From NCBI GenBank assembly GCA_016779205.1, contig JADHOC010000009.1, forward strand, positions 112,315-176,314: DNA of 64,000 nucleotides, given 5' to 3'. Of the stretch, positions 26,059 through 34,819 are shown in pieces. The notes beneath the pieces are model-generated. The model was not told where the DNA came from, made no database searches, and saw nothing but the letters and a program-made list of their open reading frames with translations. Position 1 is the first letter of the stretch. Each line of letters begins with the position of its first letter. The DNA is from Planctomycetota bacterium. Lineage in GTDB: Bacteria; Planctomycetota; UBA1135; GCA-002686595. Position numbers and translations under genes: made by a program.

Positions 26059-27457
26059 GGCATGCCGCTCGTGGCGCGTGTCCATCGGTCAGGGCAGCGA
26101 GCACCGCCTCGCCGCAGGCGAGGGCGGAGCGCTCCTTCCCTGTGCGAGAGTCCCGGAGGTAGAGCGAATCGCAGACGCCCTCATAGGAGACGTCCTGGAG
26201 GGCGGCCAGGAGGGAGCGGCAGGACTCAGGTGTCGGCGTTTCGGCGACACCGCGCTGGATCGAATCCAGGGCCTCTCGGGCATCCTCGAGGCACCTCACG
26301 CGGGTGGCCCCCGCGGCGCACTCGTAGAACCCTGGGCCAAAGAGCAGCGCGTGCCTGCCGAGGCAGAGCGCCTCCCATCCCGCTGTCCCGGTGACGGTCG
26401 CCACGGCCTCCGCCGCGAGGCTGAGGGCGAAGCTGTCCTCCTTGCGGCCCACCAAGCGCACGGAGTCATGTGCGGACAGGGACCGATAGAAGTGGGGCTG
26501 GCGCTTGTCGAAGCGCTGCTTCGGGTTCTCCTTGATCACCAGCAGCCAGCCCTCCGGCAGGGCGCGGACCAGGGTCTCGATCACGATGGACTGATCCTGG
26601 TAGACCCCGCCAAGGGGGAGCGTCGTGGCCTCGGGCTGGAGGTGAAGGGGGAGGTAGACGTAGGGCCGCCCCTTCTCGGGGCGTATGCCCCGCCTGCGGC
26701 GCGCGGCGTGGTAAGCCAGTGCGGCTGGAAGGGAGCGGATTCGACCCCGGAAGAAGCGCTTCTGGCGGGCGTGGAGCCGCGTGAGCAAGGGGACCCCTTC
26801 GTTGTCCATGTAGAACGGGCGGGCCTTGCCAGCGCGGCGGGCCAGCTCGTCTTCCATCCGCGAGGTGAGCGCCGGGAGCGGCTCCGTCGAGGCCAGCCGG
26901 CGCGCGGTGGCCAGGTGGGGCGCCTCGACCGTCTCGGCCAGGATGAAGGTGTCGCGGACCTGCAGCTGCATCAAGAACCGGGTCTCGATGCCCATGGCGC
27001 GAGCGACGCAGAAGAGCGTGTACTGGAAGCCAAAATGCGGGACGTTGCAGTGCAGGATCTTCTCGATGCCGTGGTGGGCGAGGAATCCGTAGGCGTAGGT
27101 GGCCCACTGGAGCCAGGTCTTCTTACGGGTCTCATGGCCCCGGCCCGCTCGCGAAACTCGCCAGGTGCGATCCATGATCTTCATGGCGACCGCCTCGGCC
27201 GGCTGGAGGCTCCTCCAGAGCGTGGCGCTGGGCATCGGCCAGCGCCGCGAGACCTCCCAGTCCAGGTCTCTGAAGCCCCGAACGTCGGGGAGGAACACGT
27301 CCGCGCGGTCGCCGAGGAAGTTGGACCTCGAACAGAGGGCCACGAACGGTGCCGGAGTTCTCGCTTCCTTGAGCTTGTCCAGGGCGAGCAGAACCGCGCT
27401 CTGGTTGAGATCGCTGTGGAAGCCCACGAGGAGCGTGCGCGGCGGCGGACCGGTCAT
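26051..27457 (-). CDS. Capsule-type (PF05159-like) glycosyltransferase, copy A
   Basis: The start is set at ATG 27457 (468 residues); an upstream ATG at 27670 would overlap the divergent redoxin gene and add 71 unlikely residues. It opens with TLLVGFHSDLNQSAVLLALD and carries LVIKENPKQRFDKR and VTGTAGWEALCLGRHALLFG, matching copy B downstream through most of its length. The pair looks like a tandem duplication that has diverged, perhaps to transfer two different residues. Copy B overlaps its stop by 8 bases, so both are coexpressed. It is divergent from the redoxin gene, with a 106-base shared promoter gap. Confidence 0.72.
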   Translation of the reverse strand: MTGPPPRTLLVGFHSDLNQSAVLLALDKLKEARTPAPFVALCSRSNFLGDRADVFLPDVRGFRDLDWEVSRRWPMPSATLWRSLQPAEAVAMKIMDRTWRVSRAGRGHETRKKTWLQWATYAYGFLAHHGIEKILHCNVPHFGFQYTLFCVARAMGIETRFLMQLQVRDTFILAETVEAPHLATARRLASTEPLPALTSRMEDELARRAGKARPFYMDNEGVPLLTRLHARQKRFFRGRIRSLPAALAYHAARRRRGIRPEKGRPYVYLPLHLQPEATTLPLGGVYQDQSIVIETLVRALPEGWLLVIKENPKQRFDKRQPHFYRSLSAHDSVRLVGRKEDSFALSLAAEAVATVTGTAGWEALCLGRHALLFGPGFYECAAGATRVRCLEDAREALDSIQRGVAETPTPESCRSLLAALQDVSYEGVCDSLYLRDSRTGKERSALACGEAVLAALTDGHAPRAACHA

Positions 27458-27563
27458 CCCGATAACGTCGCATGATGCACTTCCCAATGCAAAGCGCCGT
27501 GGTGCATTCGGGGGGGGGCGCCTCGAGGGTCTCGGCCCGGCCTGAGCGGGGTATGATGCCGGC

Positions 27564-28172
27564 GTGATGGCGCTTCCCTGTTGGCTCCGGTCTGCGGTCC
27601 GATGGTTGCCGTTCTTGAGCCTGCTTTGGCTGGGCGCGTGCGGCGAGGGGGCCGCTCCCGGGCTCGTCAAGGTGGTCCATGGACCTGGGGCAGGAGAGTG
27701 GGTGGATCCACTGCCAGTGGATGGGGGCCCGGCGACGGTCTGGATCTTCGTGACGGTGGACTGCCCGATCGCGAACGCCTATGCCCCGGAGATCGGCGCC
27801 ATCGGGGCTCGCTGCCGCGAGCTCGGGGTGGAGGTCTTCGTGGTGCACGTGGACCCGGGCGTGACCGCGGCCGAGGCGATCGCCCATGCGCGGGCCCATG
27901 GTCTGGACCTGCCGATCATCCTCGATGGAGCCCATCGGCTCGTGGGTCGGGCAGGCGCGACGGTGACGCCCGAGGCCGCGGTGTTCGACGCTGCGGGCCG
28001 GTTGCGCTACCTGGGGCGGATCGACGATCGCGCCCCGGCGCTCGGGGCCCGCCGCGCCGAGCCCTCACACCGGGAGCTCAGGGCGGCGTTCGAGACCCTG
28101 GCTTCGGGGGCGGGAGAGGTCCCCGCGAATGCCCCTGCCGTCGGCTGCCTGATCGAGGAGCTGGGCCGGTGA
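27564..28172 (+). CDS. Redoxin-like lipoprotein
   Basis: This is a 202-residue thioredoxin-fold protein with a signal peptide and lipobox LGAC (C26). The redox motif is FVTVDCPIANAYAPEI, with a single N-terminal-side cysteine where thioredoxins have CxxC, and a second conserved-looking cysteine near the C-terminus (APAVGCLIEEL). Such redoxins are commonly encoded next to the heme/copper protein that follows. The start is GTG at 27564 or ATG at 27567. Its stop overlaps the next gene in GTGA. It may deliver electrons or copper to the partner; this is inferred from gene order only. Confidence 0.8.
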   Translation: MMALPCWLRSAVRWLPFLSLLWLGACGEGAAPGLVKVVHGPGAGEWVDPLPVDGGPATVWIFVTVDCPIANAYAPEIGAIGARCRELGVEVFVVHVDPGVTAAEAIAHARAHGLDLPIILDGAHRLVGRAGATVTPEAAVFDAAGRLRYLGRIDDRAPALGARRAEPSHRELRAAFETLASGAGEVPANAPAVGCLIEELGR

Positions 28173-30040
28173 TCTCCCGTTGGGTAGCCGCCCTCGGGGC
28201 CTCGGTCCTGCTGTTCAGCTGCGGTGACGGTGAGGGCTCCGTGACCTGGGCGGACGACGTGGCGGTGGTCGTCCACCGGCACTGCTCGGGCTGTCATCGT
28301 CCGGGCCAGGCTGCGCCGTTCCCGCTGCTCACCTACGAGGACGCCTGGCGGAAGCGAAGGCAGATCGTCCGGGTGACCTCGAGCGGCTACATGCCGCCCT
28401 GGCTCCCAACCCACGGGGACTTCCTTGGGGCACGGGGGCTCAGCGATGGGGAGGTGGCCCTGCTCTCTACCTGGGTGGATGGCGGGGCGATGCGCGGCGA
28501 GCCAGCGACGGAGCCTCGGGCTCCGGGCTTCGACTCGGGTTGGTCTTTGGGCGCGCCGGACCTGGTGCTGAGCGCCGACGAGGCCCTGGACGTTCCAGCA
28601 GATGGGCCGGACCTCTTTCGGAACCTGGTCCTGCCGGTCCCACCTGATCGACTTCGCTTCGTGGAGGCGGTGGAGATCCGGCCTGGCAACGCCAGCGTTC
28701 ACCACGCCGTGCTCCAGGTGGACGGCACCCGTGACGCGAGGAGTCGGGACGCGCAGGATCCCGGGCCCGGCTTCGGGGGAATGGAGATGGGGCTGTCGGT
28801 TCCGCCCGATGGCCACTTCCTGGGGTGGACACCGGGCAAGGCCGTGCGCCGGAACGCGCCTGGCCGGGCCTGGCGACTCTGGCCTGGGAGCGACCTCGTG
28901 CTCCAGTTGCACCTGACGCCCACCGGGAAGCCGGAACGCGTACGGCCGACGATCGGGCTGTACTTCACAGAGGTCCCGCCGGAGGAGACCCCCTTCGCCC
29001 TCGTGATGCGCTCGGAGCGGATCGACATCCCGGCGGGAGAGGCGGGCTTCAAGGCGGCCGACCACGTGGTCCTCCCGGTGGCCGCCGAGCTGCGCGCGGT
29101 GTACCCCCACGCCCACTACCTCTGCACCCACATGGTGGCCTGGGCCACGCTCCCGGACGGCGAACGGCGCACCCTGTTCGAGATCGGCCGCTGGGACTTC
29201 GACTGGCAGGACGACTACCACTATCGGAACCCGCTGCGGCTCCCGGCGGGCACCCGAGTGGACTTCGAATACATCTACGACAACTCGGCTGCGAATCCGA
29301 ACAACCCGTCCTCGCCGCCCCGCCGGGTGGCCTACGGCCTCGAGTCCACCGACGAGATGGCGACGCTCTCCCTGACCCTGGTGGCGGACCTCCCGGAGGA
29401 GCGGCCTGTTCTTGGGTGGGCGATGGCGAACCGGGACGTCGAGCGCAGCCCGGAGGACCCAGGAGCCTGGGTGAATCTCGCGGTGGCCGTTCGGGCCTGT
29501 CCGGCGCCGCCAGGGGAGGAGTTCCGGCTCGTGCCGCATCAGACCGCGGCGGCGCACGCGAGTCGGGCGCTGGAGCTCAGCCCGGAGCGCGCGGACGCGC
29601 TGAGGGAGCTCGGGATCTCCCTCGTGGAACTCGGCCAGGGAGAGCGCGCCGAGGCGCTCTTCCGTCAGGCGCTGGGGGCCGGACGCGGAGAGCAGATCGC
29701 GCGGCTTCACCTCGGGGAGCTACTCGCCCGCAGCGGCCGCACTGCGGAGGGCATCGCTGAGTTCGAGCGGGCCGTGGAGACCTTCCCCAACCACGCGACG
29801 CTGCGGAACAACCTGGCCACCGCCCTCTTCATCGAGGAACGACTCGAGGACGCGGTGGAGCACTATCGGGTCGCGGTTCGACTGGACCCGGGGTACTTCA
29901 ATGCCTGGTTCAACCTGGGCCGGGCCCTGGGCGAGCTGGGGCGTCTCGAGGAGGCGAGGGCGGCCCTGTCCACGGCCGCCGACCTCCGCCCGGGGTCGGC
30001 TGAGGTGACCCAGGCCATCGACGCGCTGGGGGGAGGCTGA
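28169..30040 (+). CDS. Cytochrome c - copper type II monooxygenase - TPR lipoprotein
   Basis: This is a 623-residue multi-domain lipoprotein (lipobox cysteine C18). A c-type heme site C39-S-G-C42-H43 is followed by M75 in MPPW, a likely axial ligand. Residues about 130-410 resemble peptidylglycine/dopamine-type monooxygenases, and a full set of copper ligands is present: H178-H179, H248, H314-x-H316 and M397 (in DEM). Residues about 470-620 hold TPR repeats. The heme domain may pass electrons to copper for hydroxylation of an unknown substrate. GTG start overlapping the redoxin gene suggests the two work together. The envelope location follows from the lipobox. Substrate is unknown. Confidence 0.83.
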   Translation: MISRWVAALGASVLLFSCGDGEGSVTWADDVAVVVHRHCSGCHRPGQAAPFPLLTYEDAWRKRRQIVRVTSSGYMPPWLPTHGDFLGARGLSDGEVALLSTWVDGGAMRGEPATEPRAPGFDSGWSLGAPDLVLSADEALDVPADGPDLFRNLVLPVPPDRLRFVEAVEIRPGNASVHHAVLQVDGTRDARSRDAQDPGPGFGGMEMGLSVPPDGHFLGWTPGKAVRRNAPGRAWRLWPGSDLVLQLHLTPTGKPERVRPTIGLYFTEVPPEETPFALVMRSERIDIPAGEAGFKAADHVVLPVAAELRAVYPHAHYLCTHMVAWATLPDGERRTLFEIGRWDFDWQDDYHYRNPLRLPAGTRVDFEYIYDNSAANPNNPSSPPRRVAYGLESTDEMATLSLTLVADLPEERPVLGWAMANRDVERSPEDPGAWVNLAVAVRACPAPPGEEFRLVPHQTAAAHASRALELSPERADALRELGISLVELGQGERAEALFRQALGAGRGEQIARLHLGELLARSGRTAEGIAEFERAVETFPNHATLRNNLATALFIEERLEDAVEHYRVAVRLDPGYFNAWFNLGRALGELGRLEEARAALSTAADLRPGSAEVTQAIDALGGG

Positions 30041-30142
30041 GGTCCCGCTCGGGGCCATGTGGGCGCCTCGTTCGGGGACCCTTGAGCCCCTCCGGCGGTT
30101 GGCAACAGACGGGGTGCCCTGTGGGTCGATGTTCACGGGGTC

Positions 30143-30934
30143 ATGGATCGTGCTCCCAGGACTCGCCTGCCCTTCAAGGGCCCCATTCTCGTCTACGGCC
30201 TGTTTGTGCTCGGGATGGCCTCCGTCTCAAGGCTCGTGGAACGGCACTCGGCGGTCCTCCAGGGCGTCGCCGGTGCGCGGGGCTCGGACGTGCAGGTCGA
30301 ACTGGAAGAGGGGGCGCTCCCCTCACTGGACCTCGGGGGCGGCGCCGACCTGGAGGCGCAGCTCGCGCCGTTCATGCCCCTCGCGGGGCTGCCGCTTCCA
30401 GAGGGCACTCTGGCCGACACCGGAGCCGCGGGGCGGTTCGCCGAGGCCCTCGGACAGGGCGGCGTTGGCTCTGCTCCCGAGGGCGACGAGGAGGTCCCCC
30501 GGTGGACCTTCCTCATGAACGCAGAGCAGCGCCGGGCTCACCGCGGGCCCTCCGCACCCCACGCTCCCCTTGAGGTGGGGGTGCGCTCGGCACCGATCGG
30601 GGCGGTGGGGCATGGCGCTCCACCGAGTGCCCGGCCCTTCAGCCTCGACTTCCAGCTGATCGACGCGGCGGGCGGCCCCGTGGCTGCGGAGTCCGTGCGG
30701 GTCACCCAGCAAGGGGCCGACGGGGAGTACCAACCGAGCGCATACCCCTCGATCGAGGGGGGCGGGAGCTGGATCGCCGGTAGCCCGGCGCTGACGCCCG
30801 GGCGCTGCGCGCTGTTCGTCTTCGAGGTCAAGGCCGCGGATGGCACCCGCTGGTTCGGCTCGACCATTGGCCAGGCGCCGCTCCAGGGGAGCGTGCCCCT
30901 GGGGGCCGTGGAGCTCCGACCGGCCGGTGAGTGA
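30143..30934 (+). CDS. Hypothetical protein with an N-terminal membrane anchor
   Basis: This 263-residue protein has one likely membrane helix at about residues 13-30 (GPILVYGLFVLGMAS) and an extracytoplasmic remainder rich in Gly, Ala and Pro. Residues about 160-260 look beta-rich (SLDFQLIDAAGGPV, then CALFVFEVKAADGTRWFG), as in small carbohydrate-binding or Ig-like folds. No known domain is recognised. It lies 100 bases after the copper protein and converges with the protease gene after 23 bases. Confidence 0.55.
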   Translation: MDRAPRTRLPFKGPILVYGLFVLGMASVSRLVERHSAVLQGVAGARGSDVQVELEEGALPSLDLGGGADLEAQLAPFMPLAGLPLPEGTLADTGAAGRFAEALGQGGVGSAPEGDEEVPRWTFLMNAEQRRAHRGPSAPHAPLEVGVRSAPIGAVGHGAPPSARPFSLDFQLIDAAGGPVAAESVRVTQQGADGEYQPSAYPSIEGGGSWIAGSPALTPGRCALFVFEVKAADGTRWFGSTIGQAPLQGSVPLGAVELRPAGE

Positions 30935-30957
30935 TATCCCGACACCGGGGTGAACGC

Positions 30958-32328
30958 TCAGCGCCACGCCAGGGCGAGTCGGCGCGCCCGATCGCGGCCG
31001 CTGGCGTCGAGCACCGATTCGTCCAGGCCCGCCAGCAGCGCTGCGGCGCCCTCGTGCCGCGCCATGGCGGCGAGCTCGAGCCACATGGCGGCCATGAGGG
31101 GATCGGGCCCCTGGGGGCCCCGCCCCTCGAGCAAGACGCGGCCCAGGTTGAAGCGTGCCTGGTGATTCCGGCCCTCCGCAGCCCGCCGGTACACGCGGAT
31201 GGCCGCCGGGACGTCCGCCTCGCAACCGAGGCCCATCTCCAACATCCAGCCGAGGTGATCGAGGGCCTCGGGGTCGCCGCTCTCTGCGGCGGCGCGGAAC
31301 CAGCGCAACGCCACGGCCGGATCGCGGTCGACGCCGCGGCCCTCCCGGTACCGAACGCCCAGTCGGATCATGGACGCGAGGCCACCGCCCTCCGCGCGCC
31401 GCAGGTCGAAGGCCAGGTCGGCCTCCCCGGGCTCCTGCCGGATGGAGCGCTCGGCCTCCTCGTCCCTGTAGAGCCGCACCATCTCCGCTGGCCAGGCGAA
31501 GCGGGGCGCCGCCGCCGGGCGATACCCCGCGAGGTGCGCCTCGCCGAAGCGCTGGCGGGGGTGAACGTATCGCCACGCGTCGGCGCCGAAGACCTCGAGG
31601 CAGAGGGCGTAGAGGTCCGGGTCGTGGGCCAACAGCTCCTCGCGGGTGTCCACCTCGCCGTGGTCGTGGTCATTGGTCCGGTTGGTGTCGAAGTAGCTCT
31701 GGACCCCCTCGGCCCAGTACTCCTGCGGATTGCTGGCGGCGTAGGTCCCCTCCCAGCGCCCGGCCTCCATGGCGCTCCGATAGGCGTCGGAGAGACGGGC
31801 CCCGAAGGTGGGCGTGGTCGTGGTGAGGCCCATGAGGTGGATGGCGTGGGCGAACTCATGGATCAGGATGTTCTCGGCGGCGTAGGGGTCCCCGGGATAG
31901 GCGAGGAGATTCTCCTCCCCGCAGCTTACCGAGGGGCGGGACGGTGTGGGCCCGAGGCCCCTCGCGCGGCGATCCCAGAAGCGGGCCGGCGCCAACCCCG
32001 CGTGCTCGGGCACGTCCGTGGTCCACTCGTCATGGGCCATCACGGTGAAGCGCACACCGTTCTCCCCGAGGGCCTTCAAGATGTCCGGTCGCTGGCCGAG
32101 CATCTGCATGATCAGGAAGTGGGCCTCCCGGAGCGCGGCGGGGTTCACCCGGGCCGAGGCCACGACGGGCATACCGCCGGCATCACACCACTGTCCGTAG
32201 AAACCCGTCAGCTCGAAGCGCTCTCGAACCGCGGTGGGCGGCGGCTGGACCGCAGGGCCTGTGTCCTGCGGGGTCGGGAGGAGCGCGACGGGGAGCAGGC
32301 AGAGGGCGGCGTGGAGCATGGCGCCCAT
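30958..32328 (-). CDS. Secreted zinc metallopeptidase with Sel1-like repeats
   Basis: This 456-residue protein has a hydrophobic signal sequence at 1-20. The zinc site is H157-E158-F-A-H161, and E203 or E207 in QEYWAEG is a likely third ligand, a gluzincin arrangement. From about 320 to 440 there are three or four Sel1-type repeats (ALRWFRAAAESGDPEAL, AIRVYRRAAEGRNHQARF), helical repeats that mediate protein contacts. The metal site plus a YWAEG segment recalls peptidases of hypothetical families in planctomycetes. An alternative start is ATG at 32319. Target is unknown. Confidence 0.75.
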   Translation of the reverse strand: MGAMLHAALCLLPVALLPTPQDTGPAVQPPPTAVRERFELTGFYGQWCDAGGMPVVASARVNPAALREAHFLIMQMLGQRPDILKALGENGVRFTVMAHDEWTTDVPEHAGLAPARFWDRRARGLGPTPSRPSVSCGEENLLAYPGDPYAAENILIHEFAHAIHLMGLTTTTPTFGARLSDAYRSAMEAGRWEGTYAASNPQEYWAEGVQSYFDTNRTNDHDHGEVDTREELLAHDPDLYALCLEVFGADAWRYVHPRQRFGEAHLAGYRPAAAPRFAWPAEMVRLYRDEEAERSIRQEPGEADLAFDLRRAEGGGLASMIRLGVRYREGRGVDRDPAVALRWFRAAAESGDPEALDHLGWMLEMGLGCEADVPAAIRVYRRAAEGRNHQARFNLGRVLLEGRGPQGPDPLMAAMWLELAAMARHEGAAALLAGLDESVLDASGRDRARRLALAWR

Positions 32329-32414
32329 GGTAGCGGGACCCAGCCGGGCCGCATGGCCAGGTGGGTCCCGCGTGAGGTCAGCTCATGTGCCCCGGGTGGG
32401 GCACCGTCGGTCGC

Positions 32415-33827
32415 TCAGTTGAAGGTGACCTCGAGGCCGTCGGTGAAGTTGGAGGTCACCTGGCCACCAACCGCATCGCGGAACCAGGCCTGGAAGCTCC
32501 AGGTCTCACCAGGCTGAACCTGGACGAGTCCGGTCGGGGTGGGCTGCTGGGACAGGTCCAGGGCGAGGGAGATCTCTCCCAGCGCGCCCGAATTCTGGAT
32601 CTGCCCGGGACCCACGAAGCGGCCGACGGACCCGCCGAGGCAGAGCACCCCCTGGCTACCGCCCGGCTGAGCGACCGTGTTCTGGGTCGTGCTGGTCAGG
32701 AAGAAGCCGAAGGAGTTCTGGGGCAGGTCCGTCGCTCTGATGGTGAGGCTGTTGTCCGCCACCGTGATGCTCCCGGAGGCGGTCATGGTCGCCGGGAATC
32801 CGGTCGAGTTGGGTACCGCGGGGCCGCAGAAGTTGATCCCCGTGCCGCCGCCCGCCGGACAGGTGATGTTGTCGAGCTGGAAGTGTGCGGGGCCCGTGAA
32901 GGTCTCCGGGATGTTCCACTCGAAGGAGACCGTCACCGTCTGGCCGATGAAGGCCGCGAGGTCCACGCATCCGTTCATGGGGCCGGTATCGAGGACCGTG
33001 GTGTTGGCCGTGGCCGTCAGGATGTTCATGGTCTGGAGCGCCGCGCCGGTGGACGGGTTGCGTACGACCACGTCGAAGGTCCGGTCGAGCAGCGCCGCCC
33101 CGGTCAGCAGCATGTCCCAGCCCGCCCGGTAATCGAAGCAAAGGGGCGTCAGGCCGGAGGTCACCGTGAGGTCCTGGGAGAGGGTGATGGTCCCGATGTC
33201 TCCGTCGAAGCCGTGGGTGAGGGCGAAGGCGCCCTCTGTCGGCGCGCTCGTGAAGAGGCCGAAGCCAGGGCTCGTCCCCACGCCGTTGACCTGGGCAGGG
33301 AGGAAGGGCTGCGGGAGGTCCACCAGGTTCCAGCCAGCGAGGTCTCCGGTCTCGAAGCCGGGGTTCAGCACGCACCCGCTCACCGGGGGCCCGCCTTCCG
33401 AGGCGACGATGGTGCCGGCGCCGAAGGAGCCGGCGAAGCCGCCCACCCTCACGTAGTAGGTCTGCCCTGCGGTGACGGAGGTGAGGGCCAGGGTGCTCTG
33501 GAGTCCACAGGCGTCATCGTTGCAATCCAGCGGGATGAGCCCGGCGCAGGTTCCCCCGAAGACCTCCAGGGCGGTGTCGTAGCTGGAGCCGCAGGTGGAG
33601 AAGGTCACGCTGACCCCGGTGTTCGCGGGAGTGTAGCTGTACCACAGGTCCGGCGCCGTGGAGGAGGCGCAAGGCCACGGCGTCGCGCTCAGGGTCGCGG
33701 CGGTGGTGTCAAAGGCGACGGGCGCCCCGTTCGTGAGGGCGACGGCGCCCGTGCACTCGTCGTTCTGCGCGAATGCGGTGCCGGGGAGGGCGAGGGTAAT
33801 CGTTGCAGCCAGGAGAGCTCTGTTCAT
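32415..33827 (-). CDS. Secreted beta-rich protein with planctomycete C-terminal domain
   Basis: The start at ATG 33827 gives 470 residues with a signal peptide ending TAFAQ near 21. The N-terminal part (about 22-135) resembles bacterial pre-peptidase C-terminal type sandwiches (NDECTGAVALTNG, LWYSYTPANTGVSVTFSTCGSSYDT, QTYYVRVGG). The middle (about 150-335) starts with NPGFETGDLAGWNLV, typical of a carbohydrate-binding-like jelly roll. The last 130 residues are the shared C-terminal domain (PNSTG, SQGVLCLGGSVGR, GETWSFQAWFRD). The protein is probably on or outside the cell surface; binding of polysaccharide is possible. Confidence 0.8.
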   Translation of the reverse strand: MNRALLAATITLALPGTAFAQNDECTGAVALTNGAPVAFDTTAATLSATPWPCASSTAPDLWYSYTPANTGVSVTFSTCGSSYDTALEVFGGTCAGLIPLDCNDDACGLQSTLALTSVTAGQTYYVRVGGFAGSFGAGTIVASEGGPPVSGCVLNPGFETGDLAGWNLVDLPQPFLPAQVNGVGTSPGFGLFTSAPTEGAFALTHGFDGDIGTITLSQDLTVTSGLTPLCFDYRAGWDMLLTGAALLDRTFDVVVRNPSTGAALQTMNILTATANTTVLDTGPMNGCVDLAAFIGQTVTVSFEWNIPETFTGPAHFQLDNITCPAGGGTGINFCGPAVPNSTGFPATMTASGSITVADNSLTIRATDLPQNSFGFFLTSTTQNTVAQPGGSQGVLCLGGSVGRFVGPGQIQNSGALGEISLALDLSQQPTPTGLVQVQPGETWSFQAWFRDAVGGQVTSNFTDGLEVTFN

Positions 33828-33984
33828 CTTGGTCAGGCGGGTGGGGACGGTGTTGGGAGTGTTTTCTACCGTAGTGCCCCATGGCCATCGCGGCGCTCGG
33901 ATCTGCCTGACACCCCCTTCTTGGCCATGGATTGGACTCAAGCGGCTCAGGGCGTCGAGGTCTGGCGTCCAGGGGCCCGGGATC

Positions 33985-34164
33985 TCACCGGGCCTTCGCG
34001 ATCTTCAGCTTGTCCTGCTTCGCCCGCTTCTTGACCGACTCCTCGCTCCTGGTGAGTGCCTTGGCGATGGCCTTGAGGCTCATGCCCTTGCCCGCGAACA
34101 GGCTCAGCTTCGCGACCTCCGAGGTCGTCCAGGGTTGGCGGTGCCGTTCGAAGTTCTGTCCCAT
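33985..34164 (-). CDS. Small Myb/SANT-like HTH protein
   Basis: A 59-residue protein, too short for routine gene lists, runs from ATG 34164. Codon third positions are strongly G/C, as in its neighbours, and the sequence is K/A/S-rich with a helix-turn-helix pattern: PWTTSEVAKLSLFAGKGMS, then LKAIAKALTRSEESVKKRA. This matches the W..xEv..L..L...G.s...IA..l.Rse.SV..Ra signature of small SANT/Myb-type DNA-binding proteins. It is likely a DNA-binding regulator or accessory factor. It sits after the YheU-like gene on the same strand, 40 bases away. Confidence 0.65.
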   Translation of the reverse strand: MGQNFERHRQPWTTSEVAKLSLFAGKGMSLKAIAKALTRSEESVKKRAKQDKLKIAKAR

Positions 34165-34203
34165 GCAAGCGTGCGGTGAGGGTGATGGGTGATTCCGCCG
34201 CGC

Positions 34204-34440
34204 TCAGGGGGCGGAGAGGATATTGCAGGTGCGCGTTGTCGGGTCGAACCACAGCTCCGCGCGGCCCGACTCCAGGAGGGCGATCACCTGCTCGGACTTG
34301 CGTGCGGCGTCGGTGAGCTCCGTCCCATCGCGGGTGACAAATTCGGTCACGACGGCGCGCAGGGCCTCTGGGCTGAGCTGGTCAAGGGGGATCGGGACAC
34401 CGTCTCCGCCGCCTTCAGGATCAGGGGCGGGCTCAGTCAT
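34204..34440 (-). CDS. YheU/UPF0270-like small protein
   Basis: This 78-residue protein aligns with the YheU (UPF0270) family: IPLDQLSPEALRAVVTEFV, TRDGTELT and ALLESGRAELWFDPTTRTCNIL match the family's IPWQDLSPETL and L.SGEAVLVWSE..ETVNI. Function is unknown for the family. An 8-base overlap (ATGACTGA) couples it to the preceding gene. YheU members are best known in gammaproteobacteria, so its presence here may be worth noting, but the family may be wider. Confidence 0.75.
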   Translation of the reverse strand: MTEPAPDPEGGGDGVPIPLDQLSPEALRAVVTEFVTRDGTELTDAARKSEQVIALLESGRAELWFDPTTRTCNILSAP

Positions 34441-34720
34441 CCGAGCTCGCGGCTTCGGGGTAGTAGCGAGCGATCAGCTTGCGGACGCTCAGCACCTGGT
34501 CCCAGGAGTTGTGCTTGCGCTGGTACTTGTTGAAGACCTTGAGCTCCAGATCCTCGAGGTCCTCGAGGAGCGGCGGGTCATGGTCCACCCAGTCCTCATC
34601 ACCAGCGCAGTGCGAAGTGACCTTCCATTGCGCCCCGAAGAGCTGCGCCTCGACCTGTCGCTTGCGGCCGTCCTCGGTTCGCGTCTTCCAGGCGTAGAGG
34701 TTGCGGGTTCGCTTCGACAT
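34433..34720 (-). CDS. Small conserved-looking hypothetical protein
   Basis: This 95-residue protein runs from ATG 34720; an upstream ATG at 34816 is inside a non-coding-like stretch. It is charged, with FGAQWKVTSHCAGDEDWVDHD and acidic LLEDLEDLELKVFNKYQRK, and ends YYPEAASSDD. No known domain is recognised. It is first in a three-gene minus-strand set (this gene, the YheU-like gene, the HTH gene). The downstream overlap of 8 bases supports coexpression. Function unknown. Confidence 0.6.
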   Translation of the reverse strand: MSKRTRNLYAWKTRTEDGRKRQVEAQLFGAQWKVTSHCAGDEDWVDHDPPLLEDLEDLELKVFNKYQRKHNSWDQVLSVRKLIARYYPEAASSDD

Positions 34721-34819
34721 GACGGCCGAGCTTAACCGCTGCGAGGGACGCGCCGGGGCGATCCTCGCCTCCGGCGCGTGAACTTGCGGGGCACACCCGC
34801 GGCGCGGGCGGTCCAAGGC

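Noticed and set aside
24772..27475. Long plus-strand open frames over the two capsule-type transferases
   Set aside because: Shadows of minus-strand genes with conserved motifs; the frames contain no known domain.
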